Of a stretch of 64,000 nt of DNA, positions 1 to 11,600 are shown one piece after another. The position numbers and the translations under genes are program-made. The first letter of the stretch is position 1, and each line of letters starts with the position of its first letter. The notes beneath the pieces were generated by a model. It was not told the origin of the DNA and did no database searches. It saw only the letters and a list, made by a program, of their open reading frames with translations. Source of the DNA: Acidocella sp. 20-57-95 (lineage in GTDB: Bacteria; Pseudomonadota; Alphaproteobacteria; Acetobacterales; Acetobacteraceae); the NCBI GenBank assembly GCA_002255575.1, contig NCAT01000002.1:237237-301236 (forward strand). Direction: 5' to 3'.

Positions 1-16
1 GGCGGGATTATGTTGT

Positions 17-1345
17 TCATACCACGGGCTCGCACTGGGTTTGCATCATGGTAGCAAGCTGCGTGGCGACATAGTCGGCGCCATTTAAATCTAGCGCCTC
101 CCAGCATGCTGCCGCAGGTGGCGGGGCCGCCAGAGCTTCCGTTAGAGACGCAGCCAAACGCGCCACCAAATTTTCGCCCGGCTCAACATTACGCACCACG
201 CCCAGCTTTGCCAGCAAACGCGCCCGCAATAATTGTTCGGCCCGCGGGCCAGGCCGTGGTACTAATATCGCCCGCGTACGGGTGGCTATTATTTCGGCGC
301 TTGTATTATAACCAGCCATCGCCACGGCCAGGTGTGCAGCCCGCAGGCTTGGCACCAAATCCATTGTGTGGCTAACCAGTTCAACATCTTCGCGCCCCGC
401 CACCAGCTTGCGCAGCACGGCTTTTTCATCAGGCGCCATCAACGGGCCTTTCACGATCACCGAATAGGCCAAATTTGGGGGCAGGCTCTGCAATGCCTGC
501 AAGTAAGCCTGCATCATCGGGAAGCCATCACCGCCGCCACCAGCGGAAACCAGCACCACCGGCCGACCGGCCGGCGCGGCTGGGTTCCAGCAAACGCCAG
601 CCTCAGCGTCGTTTGTGTCAACTTCCGGCGCGGCAACCACATGGCCGCAATAACGCACGCGCTGCGCGATAGCCCCGGTGATGCCGTAGCCCTCAACCAC
701 ATCGAACAACGCTTCACTGCCATAGACAAAAATATCATCGTAAGCCTGCGCCAACAGATCCATGATCTCCTGCGCCGCCCACACGCTGCGCACCGTCTCA
801 GGGCTGTCAAGAATGTCACGCAGGCCCAAAATCACGCGGGTTTGCGGCAATTCGCGCCGCATTAACGCCAGAGCCGAGAGTAATTCACCGTTCATCCCAG
901 CTGGCGCATGATCGACCAGGAATATGTCGGGCTGGTCGTGCAAAATACGCTTCAGGATCAACGCCTCCCGATAGCCTTTTACGAGCCCGAACATCGCCTG
1001 ACCATCACGCGGCGCGTAAGTTTCCGCCGCAATTTTAACCACGGGCGGCAAGGCTTCCACGCGTAAGCCATGTGGTAAGTTCCACTGGCTGATCACCGGC
1101 GAACCGGTCAGCAATGTGACACTGAAATGTTCTGGATGTGATAGCAACTGCACCGCAATCGCCAAATTGCGGCGCAAGTGACCCAACCCAAAAGTATCAT
1201 GAGAATATAACATAACTTTTATACGCCGCTTAATTGAAGGCGATGTATCTCTCAGTGACCGCAAGCCCTGCGGCGGCTGGTTGGCGCTACGCGATGATAG
1301 TAACAATTCAGCGGTTTCGGAGACCCTCAAAGCGGCGATATCCAT
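17..1345 (-). CDS. MurG-like glycosyltransferase (COG4671 type)
   Basis: A 442-residue protein that probably transfers a sugar from a nucleotide donor, with a GT-B fold related to MurG. The N-terminal acceptor domain has the motif YSHDTFGLGHLRRN at residues 47-60, characteristic of the uncharacterised COG4671 group. A glycine-rich VSAGGGGDG turn lies near residue 267, where the second domain starts. The C-terminal part (AGYNTSAEI, then PRPGPRAEQ) resembles the donor-binding region of MurG. There is no signal peptide or membrane segment, so it should be cytosolic. The ATG at 1345 has a GGAAG about nine bases upstream. The first 40 residues are not part of the conserved domain, so a later start is possible. 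No partner gene is visible on either side. The family is fairly sure; the substrate is unknown. Confidence 0.8.
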   Translation of the reverse strand: MDIAALRVSETAELLLSSRSANQPPQGLRSLRDTSPSIKRRIKVMLYSHDTFGLGHLRRNLAIAVQLLSHPEHFSVTLLTGSPVISQWNLPHGLRVEALPPVVKIAAETYAPRDGQAMFGLVKGYREALILKRILHDQPDIFLVDHAPAGMNGELLSALALMRRELPQTRVILGLRDILDSPETVRSVWAAQEIMDLLAQAYDDIFVYGSEALFDVVEGYGITGAIAQRVRYCGHVVAAPEVDTNDAEAGVCWNPAAPAGRPVVLVSAGGGGDGFPMMQAYLQALQSLPPNLAYSVIVKGPLMAPDEKAVLRKLVAGREDVELVSHTMDLVPSLRAAHLAVAMAGYNTSAEIIATRTRAILVPRPGPRAEQLLRARLLAKLGVVRNVEPGENLVARLAASLTEALAAPPPAAACWEALDLNGADYVATQLATMMQTQCEPVV

Positions 1346-1786
1346 ATTGTTGGGCTTCCATTCCTATTACCTTCGTCAGTATTGTGTAAAAAGTTTCCAC
1401 AGTCAAGTTCGAAAATGCCGGCTCGATAATTTAACGAACGCACTGCACGCTCAAAATCACGAAAGGACATAGATAAATGACATAAGCCGGTTACCTAGGG
1501 GCGCTGCCCGATGCCGGTTGGCCCCTTCCAGTGACCAGCCATCTCATGATTGTGGGTCTTGGAATTGCTGTCCAGTTCGCAGTGGGTGCCTCTCGCACGC
1601 CAAATTACAGCAACTGCAACACCGCCGCTATTAACCTGTGAGGCGCATGGCTTTCCCAGTGGTCCGCCTTACCCGTACCAAGGTGGTTTGGTCTGTGCGA
1701 GGTGTACTTGTTTCACCGGGCGCGGAGCGGGTGGTTATTGTGGGACAGAAATAGACTGCCTGTAATTTTGTCGTTACGAGCCTGAC
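1346..1786. other. gene-free stretch
   Basis: About 440 bases between the glycosyltransferase start and the end of the EamA exporter. A 71-codon plus-strand frame (1550-1765) and a 48-codon minus-strand frame (from 1470) are open, but neither resembles a protein and the first is rich in Cys, Gly and Pro in a way typical of chance translation. The right half is G+C rich. No tRNA, repeat or clear terminator was recognised. The glycosyltransferase promoter should lie here. Confidence 0.5.
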
Positions 1787-2698
1787 CTAATCTGTTGCTG
1801 GTAAATCCGCGACTATAATCCCTGGCCTCGGGTCTGGCTTGGTCGCGAGATAGATCCCCAATGCAATTGGTATAATGCCCAACAGATCATGGGTTTGGAT
1901 TGGTTCGTGCAAAATCGCGAACGACATCACCAATCCCAAAGGTGGCATCAAAAAATGCAAAGCACTGGCCGATGAGGCCGTGCCGCGTGAGAGCAGAAAA
2001 AACCAAAGCAAAAACGCGCCGATTGAGACAACGAAAATCTGCCAGAACAAGGCCAAATAAAATAGCGGCACGAATTGCAGGTGGCTGGGCTGTTCAAAGA
2101 TCAAACCGGCTATGCCCAGCACCAACCCCGCACCCAATTGCTGAAACCCAACCGCCACTGGTAGCCGCACATCCGGGGCAAATTTTTTATAAGCCAACGT
2201 ACCAATAATGAGTGCGCTGAGGGATATGAACTGCATGATCACACCAAACGGCCGCTCATGGCCCGAGAGCACGCCATGACGAACGATATATATAGCGCCT
2301 GCCAGCCCGAGGCCGAGCCCAAGCAATTTGCGCCAATGTAGCCGCTCACCCAGCAAGGGCGCTGCCAAAGTCGCCACCACGATAGGGTTCAAACTGGCAA
2401 TAATGGTGGCAAACCCGGCGCTTACGCCGCCCAGACCCAACCATGATAGCCCGACATAACAACCTTGATTAATCACACCCAGCAGCATCAGCAGATGCCA
2501 GGGCACGCTTTGGCGAGTCCAGCCCGTCGCCAGCGCAAAAGCCAGCAGTAAAATAGCGGCCGCCAGAAATCTCATGCCGAGAAACAATAACGGCGGCTCC
2601 AGCGAGACAGCGATTTTAGCAAACGGAAACGACGAACTCCATGCGAGGCAGAACAATAATACCAGCAGCAGATAGACCGGGCGAGATAATGTCGACAT
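1787..2698 (-). CDS. EamA/DMT-family transporter
   Basis: A 303-residue inner-membrane protein of the drug/metabolite transporter superfamily, probably exporting a small metabolite or amino acid. It has about ten hydrophobic helices in two repeated five-helix EamA halves. The first half begins with LFCLAWSSSFPFAKIAV, the usual first-helix pattern, and the second with a helix around FISLSALIIGTLAYK. The frame is open upstream to 2776, but those residues (MPKRLFLRRGRQ) are unlike the family. The ATG at 2698, giving MSTLSRPVYLLLVLLF, fits the family N-terminus better. The gene stands alone and no regulator is adjacent. Substrate cannot be read from the sequence. Confidence 0.85.
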   Translation of the reverse strand: MSTLSRPVYLLLVLLFCLAWSSSFPFAKIAVSLEPPLLFLGMRFLAAAILLLAFALATGWTRQSVPWHLLMLLGVINQGCYVGLSWLGLGGVSAGFATIIASLNPIVVATLAAPLLGERLHWRKLLGLGLGLAGAIYIVRHGVLSGHERPFGVIMQFISLSALIIGTLAYKKFAPDVRLPVAVGFQQLGAGLVLGIAGLIFEQPSHLQFVPLFYLALFWQIFVVSIGAFLLWFFLLSRGTASSASALHFLMPPLGLVMSFAILHEPIQTHDLLGIIPIALGIYLATKPDPRPGIIVADLPATD

Positions 2699-2776
2699 AA
2701 GACTTAGATTGACCTGCCGGCCTCGCCGCAGAAACAGCCTTTTAGGCATGGCTCCCATTATAAATGTAGGCGTCAA

Positions 2777-3117
2777 CTAATAATCGCGCGAACTTGTATT
2801 CGGAGCGCTCCGTTAGAGCCCCATGCCGTCGCTTCGATATTCCGGCCAGAGAACCTCACAGCCGTGCTGCAGACGGCTCCGGAGCATCGTCTCATGCCGG
2901 TACTCCCCCCACACGCCGCGCTCCCAATTCCCCGCCGTGAAAGTTAAATGGCCAACGTCAAGATCGCGGATGTCAGTACAACAGAAAGATCAGCTTCCAT
3001 GCACGGGGAAATTGCACCGCGCCGCAAACGAGAGCGTCTATCAAGGTCTTACCGGGGGGGGCGAGCGTGTTCAGCTAGCCGCAGCGGCATGGGACTGAGC
3101 GAGGTTTACTATCGAGG
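2777..3117. other. gene-free stretch
   Basis: About 340 bases between the EamA gene and the end of the DUF11 locus. An open plus-strand frame at 2823-3098 has arginine- and proline-rich composition and no recognisable motif, so it is not called. A G-run lies at about 3053-3060. No clear terminator or repeat was seen. Confidence 0.5.
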
Positions 3118-5670
3118 CTAGTTTTGGATGCCTACGATATATGACACAATTTCACTATCTCCCGCATTAAGCGTGCCGGTCAACGTCCATTTCAGCGCAC
3201 CTGTCGCACCCACAACAGGCTTGGTGGTTACAGCACAGCCCGTGATACCCGGCGGCGATGAAGACGGGCAGGCTGCGCTCACAAAGGAGGTGAATGCCGG
3301 CGTGGAATCGTTGATCACCACCGATCTTAACGGGGCAGTGCCATTATTGGTGGCCGTGATGATGTAATTTAACTGATCCCCCGGCGAGGCGCTAACCGAA
3401 GCTGCCGGGCCGGTAGAGGTGGTGATGTCGGTGACGGTTTTATGCAGCACCAGCGTGGAACCCTGACCGATGGTGGTAGTGTCATTCACCGTTGCAGTGG
3501 CACTTAAGGCAGGGCTGGCATTGGTATAAGTCATCGCCGCACTGATATTGGCGATGGTGGAAGCCCCATTGGTCACGCCCGCCGGGGTGGTCTGCTTCAT
3601 GATCAGACAAAGTGTCTGGCCAGCCACCACCGGCACCGCCGCGCTGATCACAGGGTCACTTGCGGCGATGGTGCCGGAGCAAGCCGCATCTTTATACAAA
3701 GTTTGGGTCCAGCCAGGTACCGAAGGGTTGGGCGTGCCGGTAATCGAAAACAACACATTGCCTGTGGAGGCAGCAGTGTAAATCTCAGCATAATAAACGC
3801 TGCTGCCAGGTTGCGTTTCCTGGGCGCCATTTGGGGTAAGATTATTGGGGGCCACGAGGCCGAAATTCACACCCGTATAGCTGCTGCCCGCCACCGGGGC
3901 TGCTGTGACCTTCGGACGGGCATAGGTACCACCGGTGTTGCCCGCAGACCCACCCGTGGCCAGCCAGCCGCTGGGGGTGGTGGGCTGAATCACTAAGCTT
4001 GTGCCGGAATCCGCAAATGGGATCCATAATTGATAGAACCCGCTACCATTCGTCGGTTCAGAATCCACCAGCGTGGTGCCCGCCAGCGCTGTGACGCTAT
4101 TATTGGCCAGCCCGGCCTCACCGCCATTTTGTTTACCGTCATTGGCGGTGCCGGAACCAATACCGTTATCGTTGAACACCGTGCCGGTCAGCGTGGCACC
4201 GTGATACAGCCCAAAATTCTGCGGCGGTGAGGAATAGTTGCCGGCATTAAAATAGATAATGCCACTGCTATTTTCTGTACCCACCCAGCCGGAGGGCAGC
4301 GCCGGGGTAACATTGGTCAGCACATTATCGGCATTGAGAATCAGACAGTAATTGCCCGCTGCCACCCCAGGAATGGAGTATGTGCCATCCACTGATGACA
4401 CGGTCCCAACCGCTGTGGCGGTGGTAGCGCAAACGCCATTCGTGGCTGTGGCAAGTTTTACATATAAATTCGCAACACCCGTACCAGTCTCACCAGCATC
4501 CAGGTTACTATTATGGTTAGCGTCGCTATAAACAGTGCCGGTTATTGGCGAATAGCTGGGCGCTGCATTAGTGAACACGCAGGAAACGGAATCACCATAT
4601 TGAAGGCTCGGTATAGTATAGGAGTGTCCGAGATAGTTCGTTGGTAGAACGGTCGAGGACCCTGCTGTGGCATTGGTGCAGGTGAGCGTGACCGCATAAT
4701 TGCCAATGGTACTTGTTGAACCTGTTGCCATACTTTCAAATAAGTTGAACGGATAGCTGGCCGCGATGGTCGGAACTTCAGCCGGCGCAAAGCCCGTGAG
4801 ACCTGTTCCGGTGGTGGCACCGCTGGCGATGGTGGAACCGCCTTGGGTTTTAACCGCATAAGCAAACTGGTCCTTGCTATTCAGGCGGGCCCCGGAAATC
4901 ACCGATGTCACGTTGATTGAGGCATAGCGTACACCAATAACAATGCCTTGCAGGCCACCATTTGTGAATAATTGGGCGCGAAAGCTGGTTGGGTTGTTGA
5001 AGGCGCCAAAAACGTAACTGCCTTCGTTACCACCTGAGTTGCCCGTCTCCGTTACTGTGGTCGTGCCAACACCCGCCAGCGTTGGTACACCGGTATTTGG
5101 AATGGTTGCCAACAAGCTCCAGGGAGAGGCACTTGGGCTGTTGTTGGTAAAGCTTAAAGATTCCGGGTTATTGTTGGTCGATTCACCATCTGCAACAATA
5201 ATTGCATAAGACGAAACGCCCGCTCCACCTGGCGGCGGAGACACAACAATATTCGTAACATTTACCGTTACGGTTTCGTTCGTGACGCCTTTTGCCATAT
5301 AGAGGACCGGCAGGCCAGGAATGCCAATAAACGCATCATTACCAAACGCGGCCCCATTATAGGTCGGCACTGCGTTTGCCTTTAACAACGTGGTCGGCAA
5401 CGTTGCTGATGCCGTTGCCGAAACCTGCACATTCATCGAAATTGTTGAGAAGTCTGGCAACGTGAAACTAAAAGTTTGCCCGCTGGTTTTTTGTGCTGTT
5501 GAATCGCTATAGCCGGTAAAATCCAGCCAGCAATAGTCTTTATAGTCAGCCGGCGCGCCGGTTCCTTGGGTGGCGGCTGGCGCACAGGAATTGGCGCGCG
5601 CCACACCGCTCATGGCCAGCAAGACCATACTCATTACCAGCAGCCATCTACACCAGCGCCGCATGATCAT
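3118..5670 (-). CDS. secreted SdrD-B/DUF11 repeat surface protein
   Basis: An 850-residue exported protein, likely a cell-surface or extracellular structural protein. The N-terminus is a clear signal peptide (MIMRRWCRWLLVMSMVLLAM, ending GVARA). The first 380 residues form a Thr/Ser/Asn-rich beta domain. Two SdrD-B-like modules follow, starting ITGTVYSDANHNSNLDAGE and LTGTVFNDNG. The last 120 residues are a DUF11 domain (LVLHKTVTD, then LNYIITATNNGTAPL and VVINDSTPAFTSF). There is no LPxTG or transmembrane anchor at the C-terminus. Its ATG overlaps the stop of the giant upstream gene by four bases (ATGA), so the two are probably translationally coupled. A second in-frame ATG six bases downstream is an equal alternative start. 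Domain type is confident; the biological role is not known. Confidence 0.82.
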   Translation of the reverse strand: MIMRRWCRWLLVMSMVLLAMSGVARANSCAPAATQGTGAPADYKDYCWLDFTGYSDSTAQKTSGQTFSFTLPDFSTISMNVQVSATASATLPTTLLKANAVPTYNGAAFGNDAFIGIPGLPVLYMAKGVTNETVTVNVTNIVVSPPPGGAGVSSYAIIVADGESTNNNPESLSFTNNSPSASPWSLLATIPNTGVPTLAGVGTTTVTETGNSGGNEGSYVFGAFNNPTSFRAQLFTNGGLQGIVIGVRYASINVTSVISGARLNSKDQFAYAVKTQGGSTIASGATTGTGLTGFAPAEVPTIAASYPFNLFESMATGSTSTIGNYAVTLTCTNATAGSSTVLPTNYLGHSYTIPSLQYGDSVSCVFTNAAPSYSPITGTVYSDANHNSNLDAGETGTGVANLYVKLATATNGVCATTATAVGTVSSVDGTYSIPGVAAGNYCLILNADNVLTNVTPALPSGWVGTENSSGIIYFNAGNYSSPPQNFGLYHGATLTGTVFNDNGIGSGTANDGKQNGGEAGLANNSVTALAGTTLVDSEPTNGSGFYQLWIPFADSGTSLVIQPTTPSGWLATGGSAGNTGGTYARPKVTAAPVAGSSYTGVNFGLVAPNNLTPNGAQETQPGSSVYYAEIYTAASTGNVLFSITGTPNPSVPGWTQTLYKDAACSGTIAASDPVISAAVPVVAGQTLCLIMKQTTPAGVTNGASTIANISAAMTYTNASPALSATATVNDTTTIGQGSTLVLHKTVTDITTSTGPAASVSASPGDQLNYIITATNNGTAPLRSVVINDSTPAFTSFVSAACPSSSPPGITGCAVTTKPVVGATGALKWTLTGTLNAGDSEIVSYIVGIQN

Positions 5671-8600
5671 GGCCCACCATCAAAAAGATCTTGGTCAAAC
5701 TTAAAGCGCATTCTGAAATAAACGCCCTTTAAAGTATATTGCGACCCGGCGAGATCAGGGTTGTTGAAGCCTTCAAAATCATAGCCGAGTGAGAGCCAAA
5801 TATCGCGCCAGACCAGATAGCCAACCTCTACGCCCAAGGCTGTTTGGGTTTGGCCGTTACCCCACATCTCGAAACCCTGCGCACCAACATCCCAGCGCGG
5901 CGAAATGTCAGCGATGCCGCGCAGGCCGGCCATTTGCAAAAACGAGTCCCCCGGAATGCCGTTATTACCATCATGTGCCTTGTCAAACGCATAGCGCGCA
6001 TCAATCCACAACCAGGTTGTCGGTTGATAATTGATGTTGGTGGCACCCACTAACGAGCTCTGGTTTAGACTCAAACCTGGTCCGAGGGTGGAATCATTTT
6101 CATTTTTATATTCCAGCCGGCTCAGTAAATTCCACACATCAGTATTGACGGGTCGGTAAGCAAAGCCAGTTTGCAATATGATCAACCGGCGCGATCCGGT
6201 GGCCGGGCTCACATCCTGCTGGGTATTATAAATACCGCGGTCCAATATGGTGAAAGATGGCGTGAGCTTTGCCGCCATGGCCGCCGTAAACAACAGGCTC
6301 TTGGTGGTTTGCGACGTTTGCCATTGCCCATCAGCCGAGGCTTTGAAATTATCAGACCCCGTATATCCGCCGCCTAAATCGACTGCGGTCGAAGCGTCGG
6401 TCACCGGCCCATAAATTGGTTTAATTTTTTGGAAACCTGCGGAAATGCCAAACCCATTGCCGATATGCCATAAATGCCGCAAGCCAGTGGCGTTTTCGGC
6501 ATCGCGCCCGGCCAGCGCATCGCCCATGCGATACTCGTTGAATAATTGCGTATCAGGTGTCAGTTCCGTACTGACCCCGGCCACGGCTGTGTAGCGGGCA
6601 ATCGCCGGATCAAGCGTATAAGGCCCGTTCAGCGTGTTCATAAAATCGTAGCGGAAATACGCCTTGGTGGTTTGGTTGATATCATAGGTTCCACCCACCC
6701 CAAGCTCACGCCCGCCACCGCTGACAGCTTGTTCGGCCAACCCGAAAACTGAGGCTTTCGGCACGTATGGTACCGGCACAGTGACCTTTAAGCGCACGCT
6801 TGTATAACCCACCAGTGGCGAGGTAACCGCCGGGCCAAGGCTCGGTAAAATTGACCGGATTGGCGAAATATAACCCGTGCTCGCCGGTGTGGCGAGTGCC
6901 GCAGCTTCATTGGTGGCGCTATGGCGAACGGCTATTTCCGCCACGATATTATCGGGCAGATCATGGACCAGCGCGAGGCTCTCGCCTTCTTGTTTCGCAC
7001 CGGTTACGGAATCGCTGGTCTTTAAGGCCTCTGCGACAATGCGGTTATTTTGGTTCAGCGCATAGCTCGCCTTCAACCCATACTCAGACTCGCCTTCGGA
7101 CTGAATGCTGCTCTGATTGTAAAATCCAGAATCCGTGTGAGTCCCCCAGGCATGGAAATCGAACACATTACCCTGGTGACGTATATCAAAACGCTCACCT
7201 AAACCTTGGCCGTAAAGCGTGGAGGTTGTGTGAGCCAGTTCTGCCACCGCCACAGTGCTATCTGGCAAGTTGAACGTACCATTTACACCTGTAATGGTCT
7301 GGCGGTTCAGCGGGTCGTTATCCTCGGTGGCATTGGCGCCAACGGTGACATAGCTGCCAACTTTTACATTCGCGGCCACCCCCGCCACTGTATGCTTTGG
7401 CCCACCAGTTACGATGGAGTAGCTAACCCGGATATAAATTGGGTCAAGGTTGGAATCCACACTCGGTACAGGCTGGTTCAACAACAGCAAGCCGGTATAG
7501 GGTTCGATCGTGTAATCGGTATATTGCGCCAGCGGTTTATCATTCACGATCACCGAACGCTGGTTACGGTCGTAGGTGATCACATCAACCTGCGCGCTGT
7601 TCACCACGCCATTAATATTCAACTGGAACGGTCCCGACGTTCCATTTGCCGGGAATTGCTGAACAACCTGGGTGGAGTTGGTACTGCTGGCAAAGCCGGA
7701 GACTGTGACTGGACCTTTAGTGACCTGCCCTTTGACGCCGTTGAGCACCCGCGAGACTTGCGATAATTGCCGCGCCGGGTCCTGGGTCTGGGTCGAATAA
7801 TCACCGATCAAAACATAATCAGTGCCGTGCTGGAGCAGCACGAAAAGCCGCCCGGTCGATTGTGCCTCATAGCCGCGTGCTGAGGAATCTCCATAGACCG
7901 GATAAAATTGGTCAGGCTGAATATCCCGGAACAAAGTTGTATCGGAAGGTTTGTCGGAATCGTAGGACATCGTCAGCAATGTGGAGCCGAGAATTTTGCC
8001 CTTCAGGAAGAATGCGGTGCGGGCGCCGACATCGCCCTTACCACCGTCAAATGATTTCGAAACACTCTCAATCTGACGGGAAAATATGTCTCCCGACTGG
8101 GCCGGCTGCAAATCCGCAGGGTTCAGATTACGCAAATTAACGACGCCACTTATCAGCCCCACTGCAATCATGGGGCGCAGATTGGGCGTAAAGGTGATGC
8201 TGGTTTTGGCCGCGACCGTCCCATCTTCCGCCACAATAACATTCGGCCCCGGCTGTACCGGCGGTAGCAGCAGAAACTTACCCACACCGTTGGTGACAAT
8301 AACCTGAGTACCAGCCACATTCGGGTTCACGCTGGTGGCCTGCCATTGGCCCAACGCTGATTGTAATGTCACCACCGCCCGCCCGGGAATAGGATGGCCG
8401 CGGGAATCAAGGAGGGAAATCACCACCGGAATGGCGGTGGCACCATCGGCCACTGCGGTTTTAGGAGCATCGATATTAATTTGCGCCAATTTGCCCGGTG
8501 CAATTACGTGGATGGTGGCGCTGCCCCGGCTGTTGCCGAAACCGTCCTGCACGGTCAGGGTCAGGGTGTTCGGTCCGGGCGTGAGGTCAACACCGATATA

Positions 8601-11600
8601 TTCCCAAGCGGAGATGCCGTTCTTGGTATCAGAGCTGCGTTTGCCCACCCGGCTGGTCGGCACGGCCACCCCGTTTACGCTCAACGCCAAGGTTGCGCCT
8701 ATGGGACCCTGTACGCGCACATTGGTTTGGTCGGTACCCAGCACCTCACCATCATGCAGCCCAACAAAGCCGTTTCCTGGCCGCAGGGCCAAAATCACGG
8801 TCTCGAGCGGGGCGGTCATGTCCGGGTCATCGTTTGCCACCTCCTCCTGCACGCCGCCCGGGGCGGTATGATCGAACAGGCTGGTCGTTGGCGTATAAAT
8901 TGGGGTTGGTTGCCCTTGCGCAAACGGGCCGAACGAACCACCAGGGTCGCCCACAGCTCCTAAGCCGCCTGGCACCAGCCCGTTGCCCGGCATAATCGCG
9001 CCCAGCCCAGCCCCTGCGATGCTTGCCCCACCTTGGCCCGGCAACACTGAACCGATCTGCGGCCCGGCCAATGAAGCCCCCCCCAATGTACCAATCGCGG
9101 AGCCTGACCCTGGCAAGCCGATGCCGCCCGCATCCTGCGGCTGCAATAATTGCTGCTGCTGGAGCAAGCCAGTCTGCTGATACTGGCCAGAGAGTAAAAT
9201 CCCCGCAGCGGCGGTTAACTCCGATGGGTTCTTCAAAGCTTTTTTACGCGCCGCGATTTGTGCCAGTAAGTCAGGCGAACACCCAACGATAGCAAAATTT
9301 ACTTTTTGCATTTCGCCATTTTGCAAATCCACAAACTGGCTATTCGGGTTCAACGCGTTGCGGTTATCCAGAACCTCCATCTTTACACCGGCGGGCAAGG
9401 TGGTGGTGTCGATCTGCGCAACATGCGTCCGCGGGGTCAGCCCATAGAAGCTATATTTACCCTCGGTATCAGTGATCGCATAATCGCCATTATTGAAATA
9501 AATCCGCACACCCGGCACGCCAGGGTCGCCATCTTCCTGCGTCTTGGTCAGATGGCAATCTGCGAACACCTTGCCGATAACATAGGCTTTGTCGCTGAAC
9601 ACACCACCGACAATCTGCACTGTCACAGGCGAGATATTCGAGCCGATCGGACCTTGCGTATCAACCGCAAAGGCCTGCGCGCTGTCGACCAGGGCACCTG
9701 CCGCCGCATTGGGGCCCACCAAAACCCGGTACTGCAAAACCGGCGTCGCGCCGACCGGCAATGTGCCAAGCGCAAATACCAGTTGCGCGGCGTTGCCGGT
9801 GGGATCCGTGATTCGTACGCCGTTTAACGTGGCGGTGCCACGCACATAGGTCAGCCCGGCCGGCAGGGTGATCACCATGGTGCCGCGCGTCAGGGTCTCA
9901 CCTGTATTGTTATTGATCTGCACCGAATAATCAACGAAATCGCCGATCTGAACAATCGACTGATTAGCCGTCTGGTTGATGAATAATTTACCGCCCGGCG
10001 CTGCGGTATCCAGTGGAATATCATAAACCACCGGCGCATCACCCTGCCCCGAAATGGTAAATGGCTGACCGAACGAACCCGTTGCACTGACGGTACGCCC
10101 AGCCGGCTGGCTGGTAGGCGAGGTTTTTGAGGGGAATGAATAGCCGACAGGCGGCGTGACCTGAATTTGATAAGTGCCCGGCGCAACCAGCGGAAACGAA
10201 TAAACGCCGTCACTGCCGGTGGTCACGGTACTAGGTGCCGGAGTGACACCATCATATTGGTACACGTTGGCCGGCGCGTTGTTGGCCACGTTAATCAGAT
10301 GCACCACCGATCCCGCCACTGGCTGGTCGGTACTGTAGCTATAAACGACGCCGCTAGGATCGATGAGCAAGGTGGTGGACACTGCGCCCGAACACCCATT
10401 TCCCGCCAGCGCGATCACGGTGTCATTGGGCAGCATCTCCACAATGCCATCGCCCTTGACCACTGGCGTTGCGGCTGCGTTGGCAGTTGGCACGCTTGGC
10501 AGGATTCTAAAAACCCCTGTTCCGGCTGCAGTTTCGGTTGCTTGAAACAGCTCCACATCGCCAGTCAGCTTGCTGGTCAGCGTGATGGGAATGGTCAGAA
10601 TTTGGGTCGGGTTTGTATCGCAGCCAGGTGCCGTGACCTGCACGTAAAGCGGATTACCAATGGCATTTTCATATTCACGCTGGACAAAGCCGGGCGTGAA
10701 AAACTCAATGGCGGGCGCCACCGTCGTAATCGGCAACTGTACTTGGTTACTATAGGTAAGCTGCGTTGCGGGCGTGCTATTTACCCAATTGGCGACAGCG
10801 GTATCCACGATTGTTGCCGAAACATTGGTATTCACCCCGACATTCAAACTCAGGCTAACACTGCCACTCACCGGTAGAGAGGCAAGTCCCGCTGCCACAT
10901 AATCCACCTGACCTACCGGCGAGGTGGTGTAGGAATCGGCCGGCTGACCGAGCGAATGGTACAAAATCTGGGCACCGGTCTGGGCCGAAATAAAACTGGT
11001 GCCGACCGGCACTGGCAAGGTGAGTAAAAAGAAATTGCTCGCTGCACCATTAACTGAAATCGCCACTGGCCCGGCGGTGACGCTATAATCTGTGGCCGTG
11101 GCATTGAACGTTGCAGTCTCACCCGGCACCGCAACGGATTGCGGTGACGTCAGGCTGACCACCACTTGCGCGGTGCCCGAAACCTGGATGACATCGCTAT
11201 TGGTCTGGCTGAGCCCGCCGCCCGTTGCCGTTAGAATAACAGTCGCAGCGGCACCTTGTGACGACTGCGAGGGCACATAGCCGGTCACCAACAAATCGAC
11301 CGAGGCATTGGGGGCCAAAGTTACGCTGTTCACCGGTTGGTCGGCCGAGACGATTGTTGTGGTGCCACCTGGGTCGGTGAGAATTTGCAGAGCATCTGGC
11401 GTGTAACCAGATCCCGAATTGGGTGCCAGCGTTAATGAATAGGTAACGGTTTGCGTGCCGGTATTCGTCAGCACATGCATAATGGCGAATTGCGCACCGC
11501 TGGCCGTTTGCACCGCCTGGCTGCTGGTAAGCGTCAGCGCGGCAACCGGTGAGACCACGCTGGTGACGGTATTCGACGTTGCAACGCCCATCCGCCCTTG

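Noticed and set aside
1550..1765. 71-codon plus-strand frame as a gene
   Set aside because: Cys/Gly/Pro-rich chance composition, no ribosome-binding site and no family resemblance.
2823..3098. 91-codon plus-strand frame as a gene
   Set aside because: Arg/Pro-rich translation without motif or ribosome-binding site, in a non-coding gap.
8335..9290. Long plus-strand frames opposite the giant DUF11 gene
   Set aside because: They mirror the Gly/Pro/Ala-rich coding strand; their translations are low-complexity Pro/Ala/Arg and have no start signals.
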